14,265 nt of DNA from JAADHY01 sp964428935 (GTDB taxonomy: Bacteria > Planctomycetota > Planctomycetia > Planctomycetales > Planctomycetaceae). Position numbers and translations under genes: made by a program. The stretch spans positions 1 through 14,265 of the forward strand of contig CAYSAG010000119.1 in NCBI GenBank assembly GCA_964428935.1, given 5' to 3'. Under the pieces are notes generated by a model. The model did not search any database and was not told where the DNA came from. It saw nothing but the letters and a program-made list of their open reading frames with translations. Shown here piece by piece: positions 8,067 through 14,265 of the stretch. How positions within the stretch are numbered: position 1 is the first letter of the stretch; each line of letters starts with the position of its first letter.

Positions 8067-8909
8067 ATGACCGGCTCGCCTTACACCGTGTCCGACCTGG
8101 CTGATTTTCTGCGCCAGGTGGCTCCACCGGAGCTGGCCGAAGACTGGGACAACGTGGGACTGCTGGTCGGCTCGCCGACCGCCGCCGTCCGGTCCGTCCT
8201 CACCTGCCTCACGCTCACCCTCGACGTCGCTCGCGAAGCCGTCCAGTCCGGCGTGGACCTTGTGGTCTCGCACCACCCCGTGCTGTTTCGGCCCGTGCAG
8301 CGGCTGACAACCGAGACGGTCGAGGGCCGTTTGCTGCTGGAGCTCATTGCGGCCGGCGTGGCCGTCTACAGCCCGCACACCGGCTACGACAGCTCGCGCG
8401 ACGGCATCAATCAGCAGTTGGCCGAGCTGTTCGAGCTGCAAGACGTCCAGCCGCTGCGTCCACTGGCCCACGCGGGCTCGGGTCCTGACACCGCCACCGA
8501 CGCCAGCGACCCGGAACAGCCTGCCGGCGCCGGCCGCTTTGGAAAGCTGCCCCAGCCGTTGACCACGCGGGAACTGGTCGAGCGGGTGAAGGCGCGGCTG
8601 CACGTCGAGCACTTGCAGTACGTGGGGGAGCCGGAGCGGCGTGTGGAGTGGCTGGCGGTGGCCTGCGGGTCGGCGGCCGAGTTTCTTCCCGACGCCGTCG
8701 CTCACGGCTGCCAGGCCTTCCTCACTGGCGAGGCTCGTTTCCACGCCTGCCTGGAAGCTCGAAGTTTGGGTCTGTCGCTGATTCTGCCCGGGCACTACGC
8801 CACCGAGCGACCGGCCATGGAACGACTGGCGAAGCGGCTCGCTGAACGCTTTCCCGAGCTGACGGTTTGGCCGAGTCGCGTCGAGGGGGACCCGCTGCAG
8901 TGGGCCTGA
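8067..8909 (+). CDS. Nif3/YbgI-family dinuclear metal protein (often annotated GTP cyclohydrolase I type 2)
   Basis: The 280-residue product is a short-form Nif3 (DUF34) protein, a conserved metal-binding fold whose physiological substrate is not settled. Family motifs appear in order: EDWDNVGLLVG (25-35), SHHPVLF with the metal-binding pair H69/H70, YSPHTGYDS with H104 and D108, GEARFHACLEA (221-231) and GHYATE with H243 and E247. All expected metal ligands are therefore present. Residues about 131-158 form a Gly/Ala/Asp/Pro-rich linker where longer homologues insert a PII-like domain. HTGYD stands where many relatives have HTNLD. The N-terminus MTGSPYTVSDLADFL matches the usual family start. 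It lies 50 nt after the large secreted protein gene, so it may be read from the same transcript, though no functional link is evident. Confidence 0.9.
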   Translation: MTGSPYTVSDLADFLRQVAPPELAEDWDNVGLLVGSPTAAVRSVLTCLTLTLDVAREAVQSGVDLVVSHHPVLFRPVQRLTTETVEGRLLLELIAAGVAVYSPHTGYDSSRDGINQQLAELFELQDVQPLRPLAHAGSGPDTATDASDPEQPAGAGRFGKLPQPLTTRELVERVKARLHVEHLQYVGEPERRVEWLAVACGSAAEFLPDAVAHGCQAFLTGEARFHACLEARSLGLSLILPGHYATERPAMERLAKRLAERFPELTVWPSRVEGDPLQWA

Positions 8910-9358
8910 ACCGGGCCACGACCAACCGAGACCAACCCGACGCGTCCGGTCGCCTTGTGGCAAACGCGGCGCGTTCCCCTCAGACGGCTCGCTTTCAGTG
9001 GTCTTGCTTGGACCGGGCCGAGCGGTCGGCCGAGGCTTGGCTCGGCACTCGGACCGCGTCGGTGTGCCGTTCATGCTCCAACGACTGAGCTCCCTTGTCT
9101 TGGGTCGCTTCCGTTCGAGCGGCCTTCGTTTCTGCTCCGTTTGTCCCGCGACCTGACCGTGGCACCGGCAGCTCTCAGCGTCTAAGATCAAGACGCCGGT
9201 CCGGGTCCGTACGTCCGCCGGCTCTGCGGCGACGAACGCGGACGCGACTGGTTGTCCTGTCGACCGTCGGGCACAAAACTTCCGACGGGCCCGCACGGCA
9301 AGCGACCGACTGTGTCAGGAAGTCAAGCGGAAACGTTCCGGCTCGAGGAGCTCGGGCA
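8910..9358. other. Spacer before the TIM-barrel gene, no gene seen
   Basis: These 449 nt have an open frame from 9095 joined to the next gene, but the peptide is Arg/Ser-rich and unlike any protein I know, so I read it as non-coding. A weak promoter-like pair, TGGCAC at 9160-9165 and TAAGAT at 9183-9188 with 17-nt spacing, is possible but unsupported by anything else. GGGCCACGACCAACC near 8913-8927 recalls a shortened unit of the 28-bp array found further on, with most of the hairpin missing. No RNA gene was recognised. Confidence 0.45.
9345..9350 (+). promoter_or_regulatory. Ribosome binding site fixing the TIM-barrel gene start
   Basis: GAGGAG lies eight bases before ATG 9359. It picks this start over the upstream open frame, and the protein then begins directly with the first barrel strand (MKRWKIAVAT). 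Confidence 0.65.
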
Positions 9359-10147
9359 ATGAAACGCTGGAAAATTGCCGTTGCGACTCGACTGTTCGAA
9401 CTTCCGCTGAAAGACGCGCTGGTGGCGGCGGCCAAGGCGGGAGCGGACGGGGTGCAGTTCGACGTCCGCAGCGAGCTGCCGCCGGCTGAGCTTTCGCAAA
9501 CCGGACGCCGGCACCTGTTGAAGCAACTGTCCGACTACGGACTGGCCGTGGCCTCGCTGCACATTCCGTTTCGCCGAGCGTTGTACGACCAGGCGTACTT
9601 GGAGCGGCGTCTGGACTTGGTCCGCCAGGTCATGCAAATGGCCTACGACCTGAAGTCGGGAGTGGTCACTTTGCGAGCGGGCAGTGTGCCGGCGCAGGAA
9701 ACGGAAGAACGCCGGTTGTTGGTCGAAGTCCTGAACGACTTGGCCCGCTACGGGAACCACGTCGGAGCGGTTCTGGCGGTGACGCCTTCGGTCGAGCCGC
9801 CCGGTCCGTTGCTGGACGTGCTGCAGCAGGTCCAGGACGGACCGATTGGTGTGGACTTCGACCCGTCGGTGTTTGTGTCGGCCCGGGTGGAGGCGACGGA
9901 CGCGTTCCGCGAGCTGCACGAGTGGGTGCAGCACGTGGTGGTCCGCGACGCGGTGCGCGACATGGACGGTTCGGTCGAAGAGGTGCCGGTGGGCCGCGGC
10001 GACGTCACCTGGGACGAGCTGCTGGCCTTGTTGGAGGAGGCTCGCTACGGTGGCTGGCTGACCGTCCTCCGCACGACGGGCGAAGACAGGGCCGGCGACG
10101 CCGCTCGGGCCATTCAGTACGTCCGAAACGTGGTGGCGGAATTCTGA
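9359..10147 (+). CDS. Xylose-isomerase-like TIM-barrel protein (sugar phosphate isomerase/epimerase fold) lacking metal ligands
   Basis: The 262-residue product has the repeated strand-helix pattern of AP endonuclease 2/xylose-isomerase-like barrels: KIAVAT (5-10), ADGVQFDV (29-36), LAVASLHIPF (62-71), GVVTLRAGS (101-109), GAVLAVTPS (136-144), GPIGVDFDPSVF (161-172), VQHVVVRDAV (200-209) and GGWLTVLRT (241-249). In active members the strand-4 to strand-8 ends carry Glu, Asp, His and Glu metal ligands. Here they read Thr142, Asp165/167 without the following His, Val/Arg around 203-206, and Leu/Arg at 247-248. Most or all of the metal site is therefore gone, although the fold is kept and length is normal. 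It may be a binding or regulatory paralogue rather than an isomerase. It stands alone between a long spacer and a repeat array, so context gives no pathway. Confidence 0.8.
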   Translation: MKRWKIAVATRLFELPLKDALVAAAKAGADGVQFDVRSELPPAELSQTGRRHLLKQLSDYGLAVASLHIPFRRALYDQAYLERRLDLVRQVMQMAYDLKSGVVTLRAGSVPAQETEERRLLVEVLNDLARYGNHVGAVLAVTPSVEPPGPLLDVLQQVQDGPIGVDFDPSVFVSARVEATDAFRELHEWVQHVVVRDAVRDMDGSVEEVPVGRGDVTWDELLALLEEARYGGWLTVLRTTGEDRAGDAARAIQYVRNVVAEF

Positions 10148-10590
10148 GCGGACGGACGGTGGCTGACAATTGGAGGGCCACGCTCCGTCGTGCCCAACCG
10201 GAGGGCCACGCTCCGTCGTGGCCAACCGGAGGGCCACGCTCCGTCGTGCCCAACCGGAGGGCCACGCTCCGTCGTGGCCAACCGGAGGGCCACGCTCCGT
10301 CGTGCCCAACCGGAGGGCCACGCTCCGTCGCGGCCGCTCGAAAGTTGGAGGGCCGCTCGAAAGTCGGAGGGCCGCGCTCTGTCGCGGCCACTTGACTCTC
10401 CGTCCTGGCCGCGTCGCCGCCGTCGGCTTCCGACACACGCAGACGGGACCGACGACGCCCCTCCCGCTCGAAAACCCAAAAACGGCCGCCGGGCCCGGAC
10501 GAACCGCCGAACAGTTCCGCGCAAACGGAAAGCACGTCAGAAGCCCGCGTAGCCGCGGAGTAACAACTTCTCGTCCCGGACACGCCCCCA
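10148..10590. other. Repeat-bearing intergenic region upstream of xseA
   Basis: This 443-nt gap contains the 28-bp array and about 200 nt of GC-rich DNA after it (10390-10590). In the latter I see no gene, no clear promoter and no ribosome binding site before the xseA ATG. Frames through the array stay open on both strands because the unit lacks stop codons, which makes ORFs that I regard as artefacts. Confidence 0.6.
10172..10389 (+). repeat. 28-bp hairpin-forming tandem repeat array
   Basis: Five exact-length units run 10172-10199, 10200-10227, 10228-10255, 10256-10283 and 10284-10311. A partly diverged sixth (from 10312), a stub lacking the hairpin (about 10347-10365) and a diverged last unit (10366-10389) follow. 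Each unit is GGAG, left arm GGCCACG, loop CTCCGT, right arm, then AACC. Units 2 and 4 have right arm CGTGGCC, a perfect 7-bp stem. Units 1, 3 and 5 have CGTGCCC, one mismatch. The strict alternation makes a 56-bp higher-order repeat. The last unit has GGCCGCG (10370-10376), loop CTCTGT and CGCGGCC (10383-10389): both arms changed and the stem is still perfect. The array starts 24 nt after the TIM-barrel stop codon. A role in transcript 3'-end protection, termination or nucleoid protein binding is possible; none is shown. Confidence 0.92.
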
Positions 10591-12003
10591 ATGGCGACAC
10601 GACGCAACGAACAGGCCGCGAGCCGAAGGCGTGGAGCCCTCGACGGTCTGGAATTGGAAATTCAGACCGTCAGCGAGCTGACGCGCCGAATCAAGGAACT
10701 GCTGGAGGTCGGGTTTCCGCGGGTGTGGGTGGAGGGAGAGATTTCGAACTTCAAACGAGCCAGCTCCGGACACGTCTACCTCGTTCTAAAGGACGAGCAC
10801 GCTCAGCTTTCGGCCGTCCTGTGGAGGCAGACCGCCGCGCGCCTCAAGTTCGAGCTCCACGACGGCCTGCACGTCATTGCCTTCGGACGCATTCGCGTCT
10901 ACCCGCCGCGAGGCCAGTACCAGCTCGACATTCTGCAAGTCTTTCCACAAGGCATGGGACCGTTGGAGCTGGCGTTTCGTCAGTTGCAACAGCGGCTGGC
11001 GGCGGAAGGTCTGTTCGACCCGGCGCACAAGAAACCGCTGCCGCGTTTCCCGCGGCGAATTGCGTTGGTGACCAGTCCGACTGGCGCCGCCGTGCGAGAC
11101 ATGCTGCAGGTCATTACTCGACGCTGGAACGCGTGCGACTTGCTGGTGGTGCCGGTGCCGGTGCAGGGGGAAGGAGCGGCCGAAAAAATTGCGGCGGCCA
11201 TTCGCTACGTCGGCGGTCTGCCGGACGTCGACTTAATCATTACCGGCCGAGGCGGCGGCAGCCTGGAAGACCTGTGGGCGTTCAACGAAGAGGTGGTGGC
11301 GCGGGCCATTTTCGAGTGCCCCATTCCGGTCATTAGCGCTGTCGGTCACGAAATTGACGTCAGCATTGCCGACTTGGTGGCGGACCGGCGAGCGCTGACG
11401 CCCAGTGAGGCGGGCGAGTTGGCCGTCCCGTTGCGAAGCGAGGTCGAAAGCGAGTTGCGTCGACTGCGCGACCGACTGGTCCACGCGTTGCGGCAACGAG
11501 CGGTCCGAGCCCGAATGGCCGTGGACGCTCTCGCTTCCCGCCGCGTCTTCACTCACCCACTCGAACGGGTACACGAGCTGGCGACGCGCCTGGACGAACT
11601 GGACGAACGACTGCAACGGGCCGTTCAACTTCGGCTGGCGACGGCCCGGCAGAGCGTCGCGGCCGTGGCGGCCTCCCTCCAGGCCCTCAGCCCGCTTCAC
11701 GTCCTGCAGCGCGGTTACTCGGTGACCTGCTTGGCCGACGCACAAAACACGACGACACCGCACACCGCCTTGCGCGAAGCGTCGCAGGTCGAAGTGGGGG
11801 ACGCTATTATTACCCACCTTTGGAAAGGGCGAATTACGAGCCGAGTGGAGGCGGTCGACGCCGACGCGAGTTTGGTGTCCGCCTCGCTGGCTGAGTCGCT
11901 CGCCAAAATGGCCGCCCTGCGCAACCGGACCGGCTCGGACAGCCCAAACACCTCCGGCAACCGAACAGGAGACGACGAGACCCATGTCGCAAGCCGAAAG
12001 TAG
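10591..12003 (+). CDS. xseA: Exonuclease VII large subunit
   Basis: The 470-residue product is the catalytic subunit of exonuclease VII, which degrades single-stranded DNA in both directions and acts in repair together with XseB. The N-terminal OB-fold (about 24-118) shows the family's VWVEGEISNFKRASSGHVY (45-63). The catalytic domain follows: RRIALVTSPTGAAVRD (155-170), GRGGGSLEDLWAFNEE (219-234), then PVISAVGHEIDVSIADLVADRR (split at ISAVGHEID, 248-256). A long, Arg-rich coiled-coil region (about 285-370) and LQRGYSV complete the family plan. About 18 residues precede the usual start (LEIQTVSELT). ATG 10591 has no visible Shine-Dalgarno, and TTG 10654 is a less likely alternative. The gene overlaps xseB by 20 nt, so the subunits are probably translationally coupled. 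Confidence 0.96.
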   Translation: MATRRNEQAASRRRGALDGLELEIQTVSELTRRIKELLEVGFPRVWVEGEISNFKRASSGHVYLVLKDEHAQLSAVLWRQTAARLKFELHDGLHVIAFGRIRVYPPRGQYQLDILQVFPQGMGPLELAFRQLQQRLAAEGLFDPAHKKPLPRFPRRIALVTSPTGAAVRDMLQVITRRWNACDLLVVPVPVQGEGAAEKIAAAIRYVGGLPDVDLIITGRGGGSLEDLWAFNEEVVARAIFECPIPVISAVGHEIDVSIADLVADRRALTPSEAGELAVPLRSEVESELRRLRDRLVHALRQRAVRARMAVDALASRRVFTHPLERVHELATRLDELDERLQRAVQLRLATARQSVAAVAASLQALSPLHVLQRGYSVTCLADAQNTTTPHTALREASQVEVGDAIITHLWKGRITSRVEAVDADASLVSASLAESLAKMAALRNRTGSDSPNTSGNRTGDDETHVASRK

Positions 12004-12355
12004 GCAACCGGACCAAGAGCCGCAGCCGTCGTTCGAACAGGCGTTGCAGGAACTGCAACAGATTGTGGCGGAACTGGAGCGGGGCGACATCGGCTTGGAG
12101 GAGTCGTTGCAGAAATTCGAACGCGGCGTGAAACTGTTGCGCTGTTGCTACCAAATTTTGGAGCAGGCGGAGCAGCGAATTGAAATTCTGACGGGAATCG
12201 ACGAGCAAGGCCGTCCGGTGACCGAACCGTTTGACGCCTCGGCCACCATTGAGCAGACCAGCGGTGCGGCCGGCCGGCGTCGGCAACAAACACAAAGTAG
12301 CGGCCTGTTCGACCAACCGACGGACGACGCCCAGCCGGACGACGACGTGTTGTGA
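11984..12355 (+). CDS. xseB: Exonuclease VII small subunit, with an extended acidic C-terminus
   Basis: The 123-residue product is the small helical subunit that binds the XseA coiled-coil arm. Residues 16-70 hold the whole recognisable domain: SFEQALQELQQIVAELERGD, then LEESLQKFERGVKLL and LEQAEQRIEIL, the usual two-helix pattern. The remaining 50 or so residues are polar and probably disordered, with Arg/Gln-rich then Asp-rich parts and an end in DDDVL. Family members are commonly around 80 residues, so this tail is an extension, as is the Gln/Pro-rich N-terminus (1-15). The ATG lies 20 nt inside xseA; GGAGA at 11968-11972 is a possible ribosome binding site 11 nt upstream. Gene order xseA-xseB is common in bacteria. 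Confidence 0.93.
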   Translation: MSQAESRQPDQEPQPSFEQALQELQQIVAELERGDIGLEESLQKFERGVKLLRCCYQILEQAEQRIEILTGIDEQGRPVTEPFDASATIEQTSGAAGRRRQQTQSSGLFDQPTDDAQPDDDVL

Positions 12356-12604
12356 CCTCAACGGTGTGTGGCAGCGAAGCGGCTTCGACGTCTCGGGGGC
12401 TCCGAAGGGGCGACGTGGCGCAGGCGAAGACCAACCGACCACCGCCAGCTCGGCGGGACCGTTCGGCGTCACCGGTTGCCTGGCCGGAGCGCGGGCGGTC
12501 TTGAGGCGAACGACGTTGTCCCGAGCAACCGCTTCGCCCGGGAAACCGCGTCCGCTGGACTGGTTCTCTGAACTCTGGTAACTCAAACTCGACGAACTCC
12601 AACC

Positions 12605-13708
12605 ATGACCGACACCACACTACAAGCCCTTTGTCGCCCGAACGTGCAGCGAATGGAGGGGTACGTTCCCGGCGAGCAACCGCAGGAAGAGGGGTGGACC
12701 AAGCTCAACACGAACGAGAACCCTTACCCGCCGTCGCCGAGGGTCCGCGAAGCCATTCGCCGCGCGGCTGAGGGACGGCTGAATCTGTACCCGGACCCTC
12801 TGGCCACGTCGTTTCGACGGCTCGCGGCAGAACGGTTCGGCGTCGACCCCGACTGCGTGCTGCCGGCCAACGGCAGCGACGAGAACCTGACGATTCTGGT
12901 CCGGACGTTCGTGGACCCCGGCGAACTGATTGCGTTTCCGTACCCCAGCTACATTCTTTACGAGACGCTGGCCGACCTGCAGGGGGCTCGCCACGAACGG
13001 CTGCCGCTCAATGACGACTGGTCGTGGAACTGGGACCGGGTGCTGCCGGTGGTGGAGAGGGCGAAGCTGGTCTTTGTGCCCAACCCGAACTCGCCGTCCG
13101 GCAACCAGTGGTCTCAGGACGAGCTGTTGCGGCTGGTTCCGCCCCGCGGCGTGCTGGTGGTCGACCAGGCGTACGCGGACTTTAGCGAGCAGCCGCCCGA
13201 GGTGGTGGTGAGCGAGAGCGAGCTGGGACGTCGCGTCGTCTTCACTCGGACGCTCAGCAAGTCGTACAGCCTGGCCGGCATTCGCTTCGGCTTTGCCGTG
13301 GCCCACCCCGAACTGGTCGCTCAAATGCGAAAGGTCAAAGACAGCTACAACTGCAACACCCTGTCGCTGGCCGCGGCGTGCGCGGCTTTGGAAGACCAGG
13401 AATGGGTGGAGCAGAACGTTCGACGGATTCGAGCCACTCGCGAGCGGCTGACCGCCGAACTGCGCCGGCGTGGGTTCCACGTCGTCGACAGCCAAACCAA
13501 CTTCGTCTGGGCCACGCACCCAGTCCGCTCGCACCGCCAACTTTACGAAGCACTGAAACAGCGCCGCATTCTCGTCCGCTACATGAGCTTCCCCGACGCC
13601 GGCCCCCAGGGCGACCGAGACCTGGACGGACTGCGAATTACCGTCGGCACCGACGAAGAAATCGACCGGCTGCTCACAGCGCTGGACGAAATTCTGTCTG
13701 CCTCGTAA
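12605..13708 (+). CDS. hisC: Histidinol-phosphate aminotransferase
   Basis: The 367-residue product is a fold-type I PLP aminotransferase that converts imidazole-acetol phosphate and glutamate to histidinol phosphate in histidine biosynthesis. Visible family features are LNTNENPYPPSP (34-45), the YPD motif (62-64), NGSDENL (89-95), PNPNSPSG (159-166), DQAYADF with D187 and Y190, the PLP-binding lysine K219 in TLSKSYSLAGIRFGF and R227 in the same stretch. The C-terminal LRITVGTDEE motif (near 346) is also typical. Length fits HisC. Some HisC-like proteins act on other substrates such as tyrosine or phenylalanine precursors, so specificity is not proven by sequence. No strong Shine-Dalgarno precedes ATG 12605, and no other his gene is in view. 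It starts 249 nt after xseB, so co-transcription with xseAB is uncertain. Confidence 0.9.
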   Translation: MTDTTLQALCRPNVQRMEGYVPGEQPQEEGWTKLNTNENPYPPSPRVREAIRRAAEGRLNLYPDPLATSFRRLAAERFGVDPDCVLPANGSDENLTILVRTFVDPGELIAFPYPSYILYETLADLQGARHERLPLNDDWSWNWDRVLPVVERAKLVFVPNPNSPSGNQWSQDELLRLVPPRGVLVVDQAYADFSEQPPEVVVSESELGRRVVFTRTLSKSYSLAGIRFGFAVAHPELVAQMRKVKDSYNCNTLSLAAACAALEDQEWVEQNVRRIRATRERLTAELRRRGFHVVDSQTNFVWATHPVRSHRQLYEALKQRRILVRYMSFPDAGPQGDRDLDGLRITVGTDEEIDRLLTALDEILSAS

Positions 13709-14265
13709 GCCGGTGCGGCAGGCGACACCGAGCTGTGCAGCGAGCCGGCGTGCGGGACACCCAGGGACCATCTGAGCGCAGCCGGGAACAGCAGCCCGTC
13801 TGAGTGCCGCACTCCCGCCAGATCGGGCGTACCTCCGGACACTCTCGCTGGTACTGGACTTAGCACCCAGTCCGGTCGAGCGACCTCACCGCCGCAGCGA
13901 GGACGACGCTCCGGCAAGCCAACCGCGTCCCGCTGGTGACTTGTCCCCAGACGGCCGTGGCCAGCCAGACCCGACCTCCGTGCGCCGCACTCGCCCCGCG
14001 GCCCGACTTGCCACGGGAACTGCGTCCCGATTCCTTGGCGAACCGAGCGGCTCGGCGTCTGCCTCGTTTGGCAAACCGGCGTCCAGTAGAGTCGCAGGCT
14101 TCCCGCGGACGACGGGGATCGGCGGGCTTCTTCCAAACCGGTCGGCAAATGCTCGGTCTCTCCGTCCAAGACGTCGATTCTTCTGTTCACATTCCCGACT
14201 TCTCGTACAAACGGGCCACTTAATTTTGCAAAGCCGGGTTCTTGCGGCGCAACCGAGCGATTTCT
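13709..14265. other. Downstream spacer, no supported gene
   Basis: These 557 nt are GC-rich apart from a short AT-richer stretch near 14221-14230. Small ORFs exist on both strands, but their peptides are Arg/Pro/Ser-rich with no family resemblance; the longest, on the minus strand, runs back into hisC and is a shadow. CGGTG at 13711-13715 can pair with CACCG at 13726-13730 just after the hisC stop. Near the edge, TTGCG at 14242-14246 and CGCAA at 14248-14252 make an 11-bp palindrome with a one-base centre, possibly an operator for a gene beyond the window. Neither is strong. Confidence 0.45.

Noticed and set aside
8913..8927. A stray, shortened copy of the 28-bp repeat after the Nif3-family gene
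   Set aside because: Only about 15 bases agree and the hairpin is absent, so chance similarity is as likely as a deleted copy.
9160..9188. TGGCAC and TAAGAT spaced by 17 nt as a promoter
   Set aside because: A single weak match in a long gap with nothing else to support it; TGGCAC is not a good -35 match and the spacing to TTGC needed for a sigma-54 site is absent.
10172..10389. CRISPR array
   Set aside because: The units are directly adjacent with no unique spacers and no cas genes nearby; this is a simple tandem repeat.
13579..14190. 203-residue minus-strand ORF overlapping the end of hisC
   Set aside because: It is antisense to a well-supported hisC C-terminus, its composition is Arg/Ser/Pro-rich, and no family motif is visible; this is typical of shadow frames in GC-rich DNA.

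Overview
This is a GC-rich window in which every gene I can support lies on the + strand. The organism is most likely a member of the Planctomycetota. That assignment is inference from three things: the style of the Tad-pilus genes, a very large secreted protein whose N-terminal region carries a D-rich motif of the DxDxDGxPDxW type, and a hairpin-forming GC-rich tandem repeat of a kind I associate with planctomycete intergenic DNA. No rRNA, tRNA, CRISPR array, transposase or phage gene was seen.

Region 1 (1-4520) is part of a Tad/Flp tight-adherence pilus cluster. It holds the 3' end of a prepilin-peptidase (CpaA/TadV-like) gene cut by the window edge, then cpaB (RcpC, periplasmic assembly protein), cpaC (RcpA, outer-membrane secretin) and cpaE (TadZ-like, polar-localisation ATPase). 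The gaps between cpaB, cpaC and cpaE are only 30-35 nt, so they look co-transcribed. The usual next genes (cpaF ATPase, tadB, tadC) do not follow. CpaC has a long proline-rich tail with a Cys/His cluster, and CpaE has degenerate phospho-acceptor and Walker A sites.

Region 2 (4521-8016) is a 331-nt spacer and one gene of about 1054 codons. Its product is a secreted multidomain protein: signal peptide, carbohydrate-binding-like beta domain, a TIM-barrel glycosidase-like region split by a Ser/Ala/Arg-rich disordered stretch, and C-terminal beta domains. The position expected for the catalytic Asn-Glu reads Asp-Asp.

Region 3 (8067-10147) has a Nif3/YbgI-family metal protein and a xylose-isomerase-like TIM-barrel protein that has lost the family's metal ligands. 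They are separated by about 450 nt of apparently non-coding DNA.

Region 4 (10148-10590) is an intergenic stretch carrying a 28-bp tandem array. Each unit can form a 7-bp hairpin, and the last unit keeps its stem through paired changes in both arms.

Region 5 (10591-13708) holds xseA and xseB (exonuclease VII subunits, overlapping by 20 nt) and, after a 249-nt gap, a histidinol-phosphate aminotransferase (hisC). The last 557 nt show no gene I can support.

Two window-wide traits stand out. Isoleucine is mostly ATT, although the other two-codon NNY amino acids are almost always C-ending. Spacers between co-directional genes are also unusually long (249-557 nt).
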